From: Bifidobacterium sp. ESL0769
GTDB lineage: Bacteria > Actinomycetota > Actinomycetes > Actinomycetales > Bifidobacteriaceae
DNA length: 64,000 nt
Direction of reading: 5' to 3'
Assembly: GCF_029395495.1 (NCBI RefSeq)
Contig: NZ_CP113918.1
Span: 1,426,001 to 1,490,000 of the forward strand
Within the stretch, counting starts at the first letter, position 1. The number at the start of each line of letters is the position of its first letter. The position numbers were made by a program, and so were the translations under genes. Shown here one piece after another: positions 50,003 to 58,720 of the stretch. The notes under the pieces were generated by a model. It searched no databases. It had not been told where the DNA came from and worked only from the letters and a program-made list of their open reading frames with translations.

Positions 50003-50115
50003 GTTGCTTCCTTTCAGTTGAGTATTGACGATGTCTCCAGTCTAATTCCCAGCCGCTATATTTCGTAAATCAACAGAAACGAGAATATCCAACACTCAAC
50101 CTGATATCAGAAATC

Positions 50116-52461
50116 CTCCCAATGAAGCTCAGGGAGTCAGAACCCTGAGACCCTATGGCCGCGCGAAGCCGCGAGTCGGGCATAGCGACTCCTCAATGAA
50201 GCTCAAGGGAGTCAGAACCCTGAGATGACCTAGAATTCGGATCGATGGCTTGGTAGATCACCCCTCAATGAAATTCAGGGGGTTGGAAACCTGAGACTGG
50301 TGTCGGCGAAAGCGCCTTTGTCCATGATGTCGCCTCCTCAATGAAGCTCAGAAGGAGGGGCGAAACCCTGAAACATGCTGTGTTCGATGAACTGACGAGA
50401 TGCGGACGTCCCTCAATGAAGCTCAAGGGTTTGAAACTCTGAGACACGTCGTACGCCGATATGTACGCACAGATGGGCATTCCTTAATGAAGCACAGGGA
50501 GTTAGAACCCTAAGACATCAGTGTCGCCATTGAAGAACGTTTCCTAGAACTTTTCTCAATGAAGCTCAGGAAGTAAAAACTCTGAGACGTGGTCTCTCCC
50601 AGCGAACCACATCCGCAAGGTCTCCTCAATGAAGCTCAGGACAGTAAAGTCCTAAGATACCGCATCCGTGAACAAGTCAGTCTGCAGGTCAACCCTCAAT
50701 GGAGCTCAAGACTGTAAAATCTTAAGATATGACACTCCGAGATCCTTCAGGTCCTCTTTGGTGAACCCTCGATGAAGCTCAGGGAGTTAAAACCCTGAAA
50801 CGGTGGCGCATGCCTTTGGGCTCGCCAGGAAGGTACTCCCCTCAATGAAGCTCCGGGAGTTAGAACCTGAGACCTATGACGAACAGGAACGCCGCGTAGC
50901 TGAGCAGCCACCCTCAATGAAGCTCAGGGAGTTAGAACCCTGAGACGCCCGAGCAGGTCGAGTACCCGTTTGGAACCGATGCCCCCTCAATGAAGCTCAG
51001 GGAGTTAGAACCCTGAGACATAAGCGACACGGCACGCGCCGACAGTTTCAGCAAGCCCTCAATGAAGCTCAGGGAGTTAGAACCCTGAGACGGTAAGCCA
51101 GGACGCCAACCCGACCAGCGCCGAAATCCCTCAATGAAGCTCAGGGAGTTAGAACCCTGAGACCGCGTTCCGCCAGTACATGGCTAAAATGGTCTACAAT
51201 CCTCAATGAAGCTCAGGGCATTAAAACCCTGAGACGGTGCCCTTGTTACCAGCACCTTCCTCCTGTGTGTCTCCTCAATAAGCTCAGAGTATCAAGCCCT
51301 AAGACAACATGCTTGAACGTCCTGTGGAAAATTGCCGTACCAATCCTCAATGAAGCCCAAGGGGTTGAAACTTTGAGAGTTCGCCAGATCATCTTGTTCG
51401 GCGTTGCTGTAATCTCCTCACTACAGCTCAGAACGGTAAAGTACTGATATATACGCCACGCTGATGTCCACAGGTTTCGAAGTAGATCCTTAATGAAGCT
51501 CAGAGCGCTGAAATCCCAAAACGGCATCCTGTTCAACGACCGCGGCCGCTCGGCTCGACCCGGACTCCTCAATGAAGCTCAGAATTTAAAATCCTGAGAC
51601 AAAAATCCATCATCATCCTTGACAGGATGATTGGCTGTCCTCAATGAAGCTCAGGGGAGATTAGACCCCTAAGACCAGTATTTCACGTTGTACCGATTCC
51701 ATTCGCCGTTTCCTCAATGAAGCTCAGGAAGTTAGAACCCTGAGACCTCGCTTGGCTCTTGGCATTTCGCGGCGGCATGGCATCCTCAATGAAGCTTAGG
51801 GTTTGGAACCCGAGATCATAATCCCAAGCTTGACTATTACACCATCACCCATCCCCAATGAAGCTCAGGGGTTGAAACCCTGAGACGGGCATGTTGGTGC
51901 TGGGGTCAACCGGAACATAATTTCCTCAATGAAGCTCACAGAGTTAGAAACTCTGAGACCAGCGCGTCCCTGCTTTCCTGCTTGGCTATCTCTCCTCAAT
52001 GAATCTCAGAGCAGTGAAACCCCGAGATATATCAATGTCGATTAGTACATCCACCTCACCGGATCCTCAATGAGGCTAAAAGAATTGAAAACCTGAGACG
52101 AGTGAATATGAACGAGGCTGAAGACGCTGACGACATTCCGCAATGAAGCTCAGGAAGCTAAACCTCTAAGACTCCCGTTAGCCATGACCTCCGGCGCATT
52201 GCCCAGTCCTCCTCAATGAAGCTCAGGGAGTTAGAACCCTAAGACGAGTTTTCCGCTGGTGTCAACGCCTCCGTTCATGTCTCCTCAATGAAGCTCAAGG
52301 CTTTAGGACCCTGAGACGCGGTTCCTAGGAAACGCTTGTTGTAGCGCTGCGCGAATCCTCAATGAAGCTCAGGGAATTAGAGCCCTAAGACTCTGCGTGG
52401 CAATCACACCGACCAGATCGTAGCCTCCTCAATGAAGCTCAGGGAATTGAAACCCTGAGAC
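50116..52461 (-). CRISPR. CRISPR array, 33 repeats and 32 spacers, type I-G, repeats highly degenerate
   Basis: Period about 72-73 bp. In plus-strand reading the repeat begins with a pyrimidine, then the block CCTCAATGAAG, then a stem-loop CTCAGGG-loop-CCCTGAG, then AC: 36 bp in total. Spacers are 33-38 nt with one of 43 (51523-51565). Only the repeats starting at 50912, 50985, 51057 and 51129 match the consensus exactly. I infer minus-strand transcription: the promoter and AT-rich leader lie on the right, the cas genes use that strand, and the minus-strand repeat then ends in CTTCATTGAGG as a crRNA handle, as I recall for Bifidobacterium animalis type I-G. The first repeat (about 50117) is the trailer end. 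Confidence 0.97.
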
Positions 52462-52472
52462 AGCTACAACTT

Positions 52473-52488
52473 ATCGCATTGATGCGAT
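52473..52488. repeat. Palindrome at the leader-repeat junction
   Basis: ATCGCAT-TG-ATGCGAT, a 7-bp inverted repeat with a 2-nt centre, 11 bp from the last repeat. It lies where CRISPR leader anchor elements sit. Confidence 0.6.
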
Positions 52489-52582
52489 TAACATCCTGGC
52501 AGTCATCGCGAACACTAAAGAAAAATGCGACATCCAGATTGAAAGAAAAGCAAGAAAAAACTTTAGTTCGCGTCAAAAGTGG

Positions 52583-52627
52583 TGCGAGCGACAAAACCAC
52601 AGTAAACGGAATGATTCACCGCTCGCA
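52583..52627 (-). other. Stem-loop in the leader
   Basis: TGCGAGCG (52583-52590) pairs with CGCTCGCA (52620-52627); two more pairs form if one base is bulged. It would be the first structure of the leader RNA, or a terminator for the cas operon. No direct U tract follows on the minus strand. Confidence 0.5.
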
Positions 52628-52643
52628 ACCGACAAAACTGTAA

Positions 52644-52672
52644 ATTATCACTATGAAATTTTCAAACGTCAA
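52644..52672 (-). promoter_or_regulatory. Promoter of the CRISPR array
   Basis: On the minus strand TTGACG (52672-52667) and GATAAT (52649-52644) are separated by exactly 17 nt, pointing towards the array. This is the best sigma-70-type promoter seen in the window. Confidence 0.7.
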
Positions 52673-52823
52673 AATGAATAAAACTGTTGTTAATCATTTA
52701 AATAATTGCTGAAGACACCAAAACCTGATATCTATCACATTCAAGGAAAATCATTTCCAGACGCACTCAAGCTGCTGAGCCCAACAAATAAATTCAAAAT
52801 CAGATCGGTCGTCCCCTGTTTCA

Positions 52824-53942
52824 TCAGTCGCCTCCCTGAACATCAAAAATCACGCCTTTTTGCAGCCATCGCTCTGGAGCGGAGACATTGTTGGATTTGT
52901 ATTGTGGAAACACCACGTATTGGGCTACACCTTGTTCCTTCAACCACTGGCTACCTCTGCCCGTAAAAGAGTCAACCCTAGTTTCACCACTCGTCTCCTC
53001 AGAAGCACACACTTCGCAAATCGCAGCTTGTTCCAGCCACAGGCTACGCACGACGGAACGGTACTTTTGCACAGTCCAGAACTGCTCATAAAGCGGTAGA
53101 ACAGCATATTGTCCAGAACTTTTGATCCTGAAAAATCCAGTTGTGGCGCCTCGATTCGCCTTGGCTGATTTGGCACCTCGCTTCAATGTGGTCGATTTGA
53201 ACTGAGGAAACGCCGCAACTCCAAACAACGCACACCACGCCTGGGCATTATCGGTTTTGCTTGGTCGCCTCAATCCAGTGGGAGTACGGCTCAACTGGTT
53301 ATCTTTCCCAGCCTCATCGACCACACTATCGCCCCGTAAGCCGCTCAGCACCTTCTCGACCTTTCGGTTGGCCACAGCCTGGGCAAGAGGCAACAGACGT
53401 CCGGAAATAAATTCTTGTCCTCGATTACGAGCCACCATCTCCCAACTCGATGCACCATAATCGGGAGTGTAGTTTTTGTCAGTGAGATCGCCTGACCAAT
53501 ACGAAGGCTCGCCCAACGCACCTATATACTCATAATCCAGAGACGTCTCCAATTGGTCGATGGCTTTATGCCGATCATTCTCGAGCTTCTGCCAACATTG
53601 CCTGGTATTCGGCTTACCGAGTCGCGGACTCAATGTAGCTCTCCTAGCGGAGAGCTTCGTCGATGTCTTGGAATCATCTTCTTTAGGCGATTCCCAATAT
53701 TCCCCTGTCGCATTAAGCCAATAGGATTTGCTCCAACGCTGCGCGTGTTCATGGACGATATCTGCGCACTGCTGCCACGATAAGTCATCACTGCTTTTCA
53801 ACACCGCATGCTCACGATCTTTCCAGCGAATGAGGCAGACCCGTTGGTGGCTTAGATCGGCGTCCTCAAGAATCGAAGCTAGTCCAACTAAATAGAGGTG
53901 TGCGAAAGCATCATTGCAATTACCTTTCAATATGAGTTCCAT
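52824..53942 (-). CDS. Probable type I-G Cas8-position protein (Cas8g2/Csb3-like)
   Basis: 372 residues, last gene of the cas operon. It has no motif I can name with certainty. Position after csb1-csb2-cas3 and size match the small large-subunit substitute of type I-G systems that lack Csx17. It begins MELILKGNCNDAFAHLYLVGLASIL, a pattern seen in these proteins, and has a CEVC cysteine pair near residue 310. Tryptophan- and arginine-rich segments could bind RNA or the PAM. GGAGGG within the end of cas3 serves as its ribosome site, 6 nt separating the genes. Confidence 0.65.
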   Translation of the reverse strand: MELILKGNCNDAFAHLYLVGLASILEDADLSHQRVCLIRWKDREHAVLKSSDDLSWQQCADIVHEHAQRWSKSYWLNATGEYWESPKEDDSKTSTKLSARRATLSPRLGKPNTRQCWQKLENDRHKAIDQLETSLDYEYIGALGEPSYWSGDLTDKNYTPDYGASSWEMVARNRGQEFISGRLLPLAQAVANRKVEKVLSGLRGDSVVDEAGKDNQLSRTPTGLRRPSKTDNAQAWCALFGVAAFPQFKSTTLKRGAKSAKANRGATTGFFRIKSSGQYAVLPLYEQFWTVQKYRSVVRSLWLEQAAICEVCASEETSGETRVDSFTGRGSQWLKEQGVAQYVVFPQYKSNNVSAPERWLQKGVIFDVQGGD

Positions 53943-53948
53943 ACTCCA

Positions 53949-56900
53949 TCAACCCTCCTTCGAGACGGTGATATCCGAGGCACGCAAAATAGCCTCGAGA
54001 TAAGAGACTCCCCAAAATCCGTATTTCCAATCAGTCTGATGGACAATGGTCTGCCAGGCGCCTGTGTCGAACAATTCCTGCGCGCTTTCGACCACAGAAT
54101 CCAACTTCAAACTTGGATTGAGTCTGATATCCTTTTCTTTCACGCTCCCGGGAAGCACGGTTTCCGCAGACGCCCTGAACACGGACCTTCCATGCCCATG
54201 CGAGGTCCCGATAAGCCTAGTGACCAGACAAGTATCGTACCCACTATGATTTCGATCAGGACTCGCCCAGTATTCCGCCGCAGAACGCTGTTCATGACGC
54301 CAACCGGCTAAATTCAACTCGTTTCGTTTTTGCTGCTCCCAGGCAACAGAACGGAAGCGGCTTTTGGCACGATACGTTGAGTCTTCATAGCTTTTGGCTT
54401 TTCCGAACCGATAATGCAGAAGCCTCTGGAAACGCCAATCCTTTTTCCCGTCATCATGATGCCGACCAGCGTCCGCCACTTCATGACAAAGCGACTCATC
54501 AAAGCCAAGAATCGTCATCAAATCCGAAGCACGCCTCTCGACGCATGGCTGATGCCCATCCGGTGTATTGAGATACACAATGCGACCAGTCCCATCAATG
54601 CGAATCTCCTGCAACTCATGCTCGTCAAGGTTCGCAAGTGGTTCTATGGCCAGCCAAATTTCATCATGCTGGTCATGGCTCTCCGCTTCCGTTCTTATCG
54701 CTGGGTAGACAACGATTTTGGTCTCAGGATTGTAAGAAGTCCCAAATACCTTTCTTGCAGAAGCACTACCCAACTCATCAGCGATTTGTTGGATTGTCGG
54801 TATCACAGAATCGTCATTGTCGAATTCCGTATCCGCGCTATCGATAGCAGCCTGTTTTTTGTCCAGATTATCCAAGATACAGTAGAATCCATCTTCGTTA
54901 TCTGATAGCTGGGCTTTCAGCACCCATCCAGAGTCTTGACACCGGTCGTACACATCTCGTTCCGTCTGATTGGCCTTGCCTCCGGAGCAATCCAGCACAT
55001 GAGTATTCCCGTTAAAGAGCGGAGCCGACGTGTCAACGACCAATATGTCACCCGGCTGAACCAGCTTATCCAGCGACGTTTCACAATCCCATACCACAGG
55101 CTTGCCCTCCGCCGAAGGACGGTAAATCAACAGAGGGCCAAAGTCTTTGTCCTTCTCCCCTCTTTCCCCAGATTTCGTATAGACAGCACCGATATCTTTA
55201 AGCTGACCATAACTTCGTATTGGGAATGATTCCTCAGCCACAGGAGGCGCCAAAGACACCAATTGCGCCGCACTAACCCCATCCCCTGGCAAATCGCGAA
55301 CCACCACTCCGATATCAGGGGCAGTCTCAGGAGATAAATCGTCGCGAAGCCATAAATTGATATCCGCTGGACTACGGGCATACGACTCATGCTCAGCCGC
55401 CAATCGTTCATCTGTGCTTGACAGATTTTCGACATCCCATATTTCCAAACGCTGCAACGCCATCCGATCCAAATCGGGTATGGGAGCCGGATCCTCCACA
55501 CTATTCCATACGTTCAGGTCGATGTCCGAACCGGAATCCGAACCAAGTAAACACAACCAAGCCAGCGCTTGATCTAAATCCTCCTGGCGATACACCCCTT
55601 TCCTTTTCTTTTCGTCTTCGCGAACGACGACGATTATGGGACCTGTTTCGCGCAATCCTCGCCGATTCACACGTCCTGCACGCTGTACCAAAGAACTCCC
55701 CGGCGCCAACTCAGTCACCAACGCGCTGAAATCCGCATCGATACCAACCTCAAGAGTCTGCGTGCCAATGACGAATCGCAATGCGGAATCCTGTTCCGTA
55801 TCACCACAGAACGCCGAAAATACGCCCTGATCCTGCAATCGGTTCTTGTCATATGGCCTCATGGGACCAACAAAACAGCGAATCGCGTCTTTGACCGAAT
55901 GAACATCATATTGTCCGCTCTTCCGCAGCAGCTCTGCCAATGCATCAGCGACCTTGCCAGCTGTATTCACCGTATTGACAATACAGCCCACAACACCGCC
56001 ATGGGCGTCAAATAATTCCAAGCATCGCTGCGCAATATGTTCTGCATATTCCTTATCAGAGCACTCCACCTTGTCTAAACGAACAGGTTTAGAACTGGTC
56101 AGTTTACGACAAAGATACGAATCCTTTTGGAAGTCTTCAACGTCTACCTTCACCGACTCAACATCGTCCTTGTCGACCGGTGTCGCTGTCGTTCGGACAA
56201 CCTGCAAAGGAGACACAGACTCCGCAACCTTGCTCTTCTGCAAAGCCTCCAACCGCGACACATCGGTCGCGGTCTGCGCCAACTGCCTATTGAGATGAGC
56301 CTCATCGAGAATCAGAACGGTGTCATATGCGAACAAACCTGCTTCCATGGGTCGTGCAGCTTTCGAGATGCCGTATCCGCGGAATAGCAGACGACTGCCA
56401 AACATATCGGGTGTGGCGCAAAGAATCTGGCATTGGGTCGGGTAATAACGCCATTCATTCTTGACGTTATCCGCGGCCTCGCCGCCACGTAAACGAGTCA
56501 CCCTACAAGGGGAAGAGACTGCTGGTTGGCGATTGCCATGAATGTCACGGACCATGCCAGCACGGCGTATGAGACCTTCGGCGACCTCTGAAAGAATGGG
56601 AGAATCAGCACACACTTGCTCATCTTCCAAGAGATTCTCCAGTCTCACCGCTTCCTCGTATTGATCGTCGACCAAAGAACGCCGGTTCACCGTGATGACC
56701 AGTCTGCGAGGAATATGGGCTATATTCATGTCCACAAGTTGCCGTAACTCAGCATCAGCGTCATCCTTGACATGCTCCGTCTCGCATAATCCAGCAAGCG
56801 CATTGAGGAACACATGAATATCCATGACCATGGTTTTCCCCGCACCGGTTGGAGCCGCGATCTCATTCGGCCATTGCGCATGCTCAAGAACATAATGCAT

Positions 56901-56999
56901 CAGCCGTCTTTGCCACTGATACGGTTCGCGACCATCATGAAAAGCAGAGACAAATTGGTCAAATCGCTCATCGACATAAGTTTGGATACCAGAATTCAT
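53949..56999 (-). CDS. cas3: Cas3 helicase-nuclease, helicase first, HD domain at the C-terminus
   Basis: Degrades DNA recruited by Cascade. 1016 residues. Superfamily 2 helicase: Walker A APTGAGKT (49-56), DEAH box Asp232-His235 in LILDEAHLNRQ, motif VVRTTATPV, and VIGTQTLEVGIDADFSALVTELAPGSSLVQRAGRVNRRG (motifs V-VI). The HD nuclease is C-terminal: HHDDGKKDWRFQRLLHYR with His847, His848, Asp849 and Asp850, then GWRHE and IGTSHGHGR. This reversed domain order is characteristic of type I-G (I-U) Cas3. All key residues look intact. The ATG overlaps the csb2 stop by 4 nt. Confidence 0.93.
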   Translation of the reverse strand: MNSGIQTYVDERFDQFVSAFHDGREPYQWQRRLMHYVLEHAQWPNEIAAPTGAGKTMVMDIHVFLNALAGLCETEHVKDDADAELRQLVDMNIAHIPRRLVITVNRRSLVDDQYEEAVRLENLLEDEQVCADSPILSEVAEGLIRRAGMVRDIHGNRQPAVSSPCRVTRLRGGEAADNVKNEWRYYPTQCQILCATPDMFGSRLLFRGYGISKAARPMEAGLFAYDTVLILDEAHLNRQLAQTATDVSRLEALQKSKVAESVSPLQVVRTTATPVDKDDVESVKVDVEDFQKDSYLCRKLTSSKPVRLDKVECSDKEYAEHIAQRCLELFDAHGGVVGCIVNTVNTAGKVADALAELLRKSGQYDVHSVKDAIRCFVGPMRPYDKNRLQDQGVFSAFCGDTEQDSALRFVIGTQTLEVGIDADFSALVTELAPGSSLVQRAGRVNRRGLRETGPIIVVVREDEKKRKGVYRQEDLDQALAWLCLLGSDSGSDIDLNVWNSVEDPAPIPDLDRMALQRLEIWDVENLSSTDERLAAEHESYARSPADINLWLRDDLSPETAPDIGVVVRDLPGDGVSAAQLVSLAPPVAEESFPIRSYGQLKDIGAVYTKSGERGEKDKDFGPLLIYRPSAEGKPVVWDCETSLDKLVQPGDILVVDTSAPLFNGNTHVLDCSGGKANQTERDVYDRCQDSGWVLKAQLSDNEDGFYCILDNLDKKQAAIDSADTEFDNDDSVIPTIQQIADELGSASARKVFGTSYNPETKIVVYPAIRTEAESHDQHDEIWLAIEPLANLDEHELQEIRIDGTGRIVYLNTPDGHQPCVERRASDLMTILGFDESLCHEVADAGRHHDDGKKDWRFQRLLHYRFGKAKSYEDSTYRAKSRFRSVAWEQQKRNELNLAGWRHEQRSAAEYWASPDRNHSGYDTCLVTRLIGTSHGHGRSVFRASAETVLPGSVKEKDIRLNPSLKLDSVVESAQELFDTGAWQTIVHQTDWKYGFWGVSYLEAILRASDITVSKEG

Positions 57000-58720
57000 C
57001 GGCGCTCGCCTCCACGCACAATATCTTCAGCCAACCGCTCCGGGTAATCGACGGGTACCAGTAATCCGCCACCCAGATGTCGGCTCTGTCCAATTGCCGC
57101 GACTTCCCTCTCAGTCTTCAAATCCAGATCCAATGAAGCCATCGCGCCAAGCAATGGCACTGATGAATCAGTCCTATGTGCGTAATCGCCCATTTGTGTT
57201 CTCGCGACGGTCCATGCTTTGGAAACCCGCACAGGAGAATCAGCGGCCAGCACTGCATTGACGAAGCCCCAATATTCCTCTTCTTTCGAAGAAAAAGAAT
57301 CTGGCTGGAAAGCGTCTCTCCATACATGGCCCACGGCCAACGCTATATCTTCACGGGCTCTCCAACGTCGGGTTGGATCCGCATTCGGAATGGGTCTGGT
57401 TTCCCGCAAACAGAAAGGCGAAGGCGACCATAAACGACGAAAGCCCGGACGAACCGGTTCCCAGAACTGGGATAGATCGATATCCGTCACGGCTTTGCCC
57501 AAGCGCAATGTCTCGAAATGTTTGGAGTAGTACAGTCGGCGACCGCGCAGCGATTCACATAGCGAAACAATCGTGCTGATATCGCTTCCGGCAGCGTCCC
57601 GCGGTACCATGACCAGGAAACCAGGCAAGCCCATTCGCCGCGACACATCTGAGTCGATTGGCAAATCTCCATCGCGCAATATCTGAATGGCGACGTTATT
57701 GGCCGGTCGTTCGATGTCTGGCTCATATTTTCCCGTTAACACTGGTGTCACGCCGAATCCACCCAACCGCACTAGAAGCCGGTGCAATGCGACGCACCAA
57801 GCCACATACTGTGATTCACGTGGCCTCCACTGGTCTTTCTTTTCGTCCAAAACCTCAACCGGAATAAAAATCCCGATGGACCATGGAGCGCGAAGCTTGG
57901 ACGAATCGTCTTCGGCATCAGGACGTAGATATCCAACATTGCGCACATGTTGAGTCAACGTATTGGAGACCACCGTCTTCTCATTTTCCGAAAAGGCGAC
58001 TTTTCGTGCCTTCTGATGAGGATTTACCTTTGCGTACGCATCTTCCAACTCACGCAGATGTCCTTCTTCGGGAATCTGGAATTCCTCATTCAAGGACGCA
58101 TGCCTCAACGACAGCGGTTGCTTATCGAGTATCAATGATCCGGATAGAGGATACTTCTCTTCCTTCATCTCACGGGCATGGAGCACAACAGGAGAACAAG
58201 CCTCCCCCAGATAAGGCACTTCCCAACACAATGCCGAAATCGTGTCACAGACCTGTTTGTCAGGGGCCATTGACCATTGCCAAACCAAGTTACCATCGAT
58301 ATCGTCGTACGCCGTGGCAATACCCACCCTTGACTCCTTGAGGCTTTGGACATCATGGAGCCCATCGACTTTTTCGATTGTTTTGGCACTCTGCCCCTTA
58401 TCCCAATATCCCTTGTCCCTGTATGCAATGACATCTCTGTTCCGACGACTGTTGCGACGCATTTTACCAGGCAGATGAATTGCGTCAGGTGGATTCTGTT
58501 CAAACCATTGAAAGACAGCGGCAATGTCTCTCTCGAAAAAATGTCGTTCGTTCTCCGATGAAGCAGCATGGAATCCGAATACGGTGTGCGCCACTGAAAC
58601 CAGGGCTTTGTATAGACGTTCCGGCGATGGATACGCCTCGGGCTGACCGGTATCATCCGACCCCTGATAGGTATCCATCAGAAAATGCGCGGAAATGACA
58701 AATGGCATCTCAGCACCCAC
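56996..58720 (-). CDS. csb2: Csb2 (Cas5-Cas6 fusion, GSU0054 family)
   Basis: 574 residues. The N-terminal part MPFVISAHFLMDTYQG and AYPSPERLYKALVSVA is the RAMP (Cas5-like) start; the C-terminal part ending GQSRHLGGGLLVPVDYPE is the Cas6-like glycine-rich loop of the GSU0054 family. The first possible start is a GTG sharing a base with the csb1 stop; the ATG at 58708 is an alternative. Expected roles are capping the crRNA 5' handle and cutting the repeat hairpin. It is therefore the protein that must still recognise the variable repeats of the adjacent array. Confidence 0.88.
   Translation of the reverse strand: MGAEMPFVISAHFLMDTYQGSDDTGQPEAYPSPERLYKALVSVAHTVFGFHAASSENERHFFERDIAAVFQWFEQNPPDAIHLPGKMRRNSRRNRDVIAYRDKGYWDKGQSAKTIEKVDGLHDVQSLKESRVGIATAYDDIDGNLVWQWSMAPDKQVCDTISALCWEVPYLGEACSPVVLHAREMKEEKYPLSGSLILDKQPLSLRHASLNEEFQIPEEGHLRELEDAYAKVNPHQKARKVAFSENEKTVVSNTLTQHVRNVGYLRPDAEDDSSKLRAPWSIGIFIPVEVLDEKKDQWRPRESQYVAWCVALHRLLVRLGGFGVTPVLTGKYEPDIERPANNVAIQILRDGDLPIDSDVSRRMGLPGFLVMVPRDAAGSDISTIVSLCESLRGRRLYYSKHFETLRLGKAVTDIDLSQFWEPVRPGFRRLWSPSPFCLRETRPIPNADPTRRWRAREDIALAVGHVWRDAFQPDSFSSKEEEYWGFVNAVLAADSPVRVSKAWTVARTQMGDYAHRTDSSVPLLGAMASLDLDLKTEREVAAIGQSRHLGGGLLVPVDYPERLAEDIVRGGERR

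Larger units (their letters stand above)
52462..52823 (-). promoter_or_regulatory. CRISPR leader region
   Basis: 362-bp gene-free, AT-rich interval between the array and the cas operon. From the array outward it holds a 16-bp palindrome (52473-52488), an A-rich tract (52535-52562, T-rich on the minus strand), an 8-bp-stem hairpin (52583-52627) and a consensus-like promoter on the minus strand (52644-52672). Confidence 0.7.

Noticed and set aside
50265..51572. Short open frames inside the CRISPR array
   Set aside because: They are translations of repeats and spacers.
52706..52966. Small plus-strand frame in the CRISPR leader
   Set aside because: It overlaps the cas8-position gene antisense, has no ribosome site, and the region has leader features.
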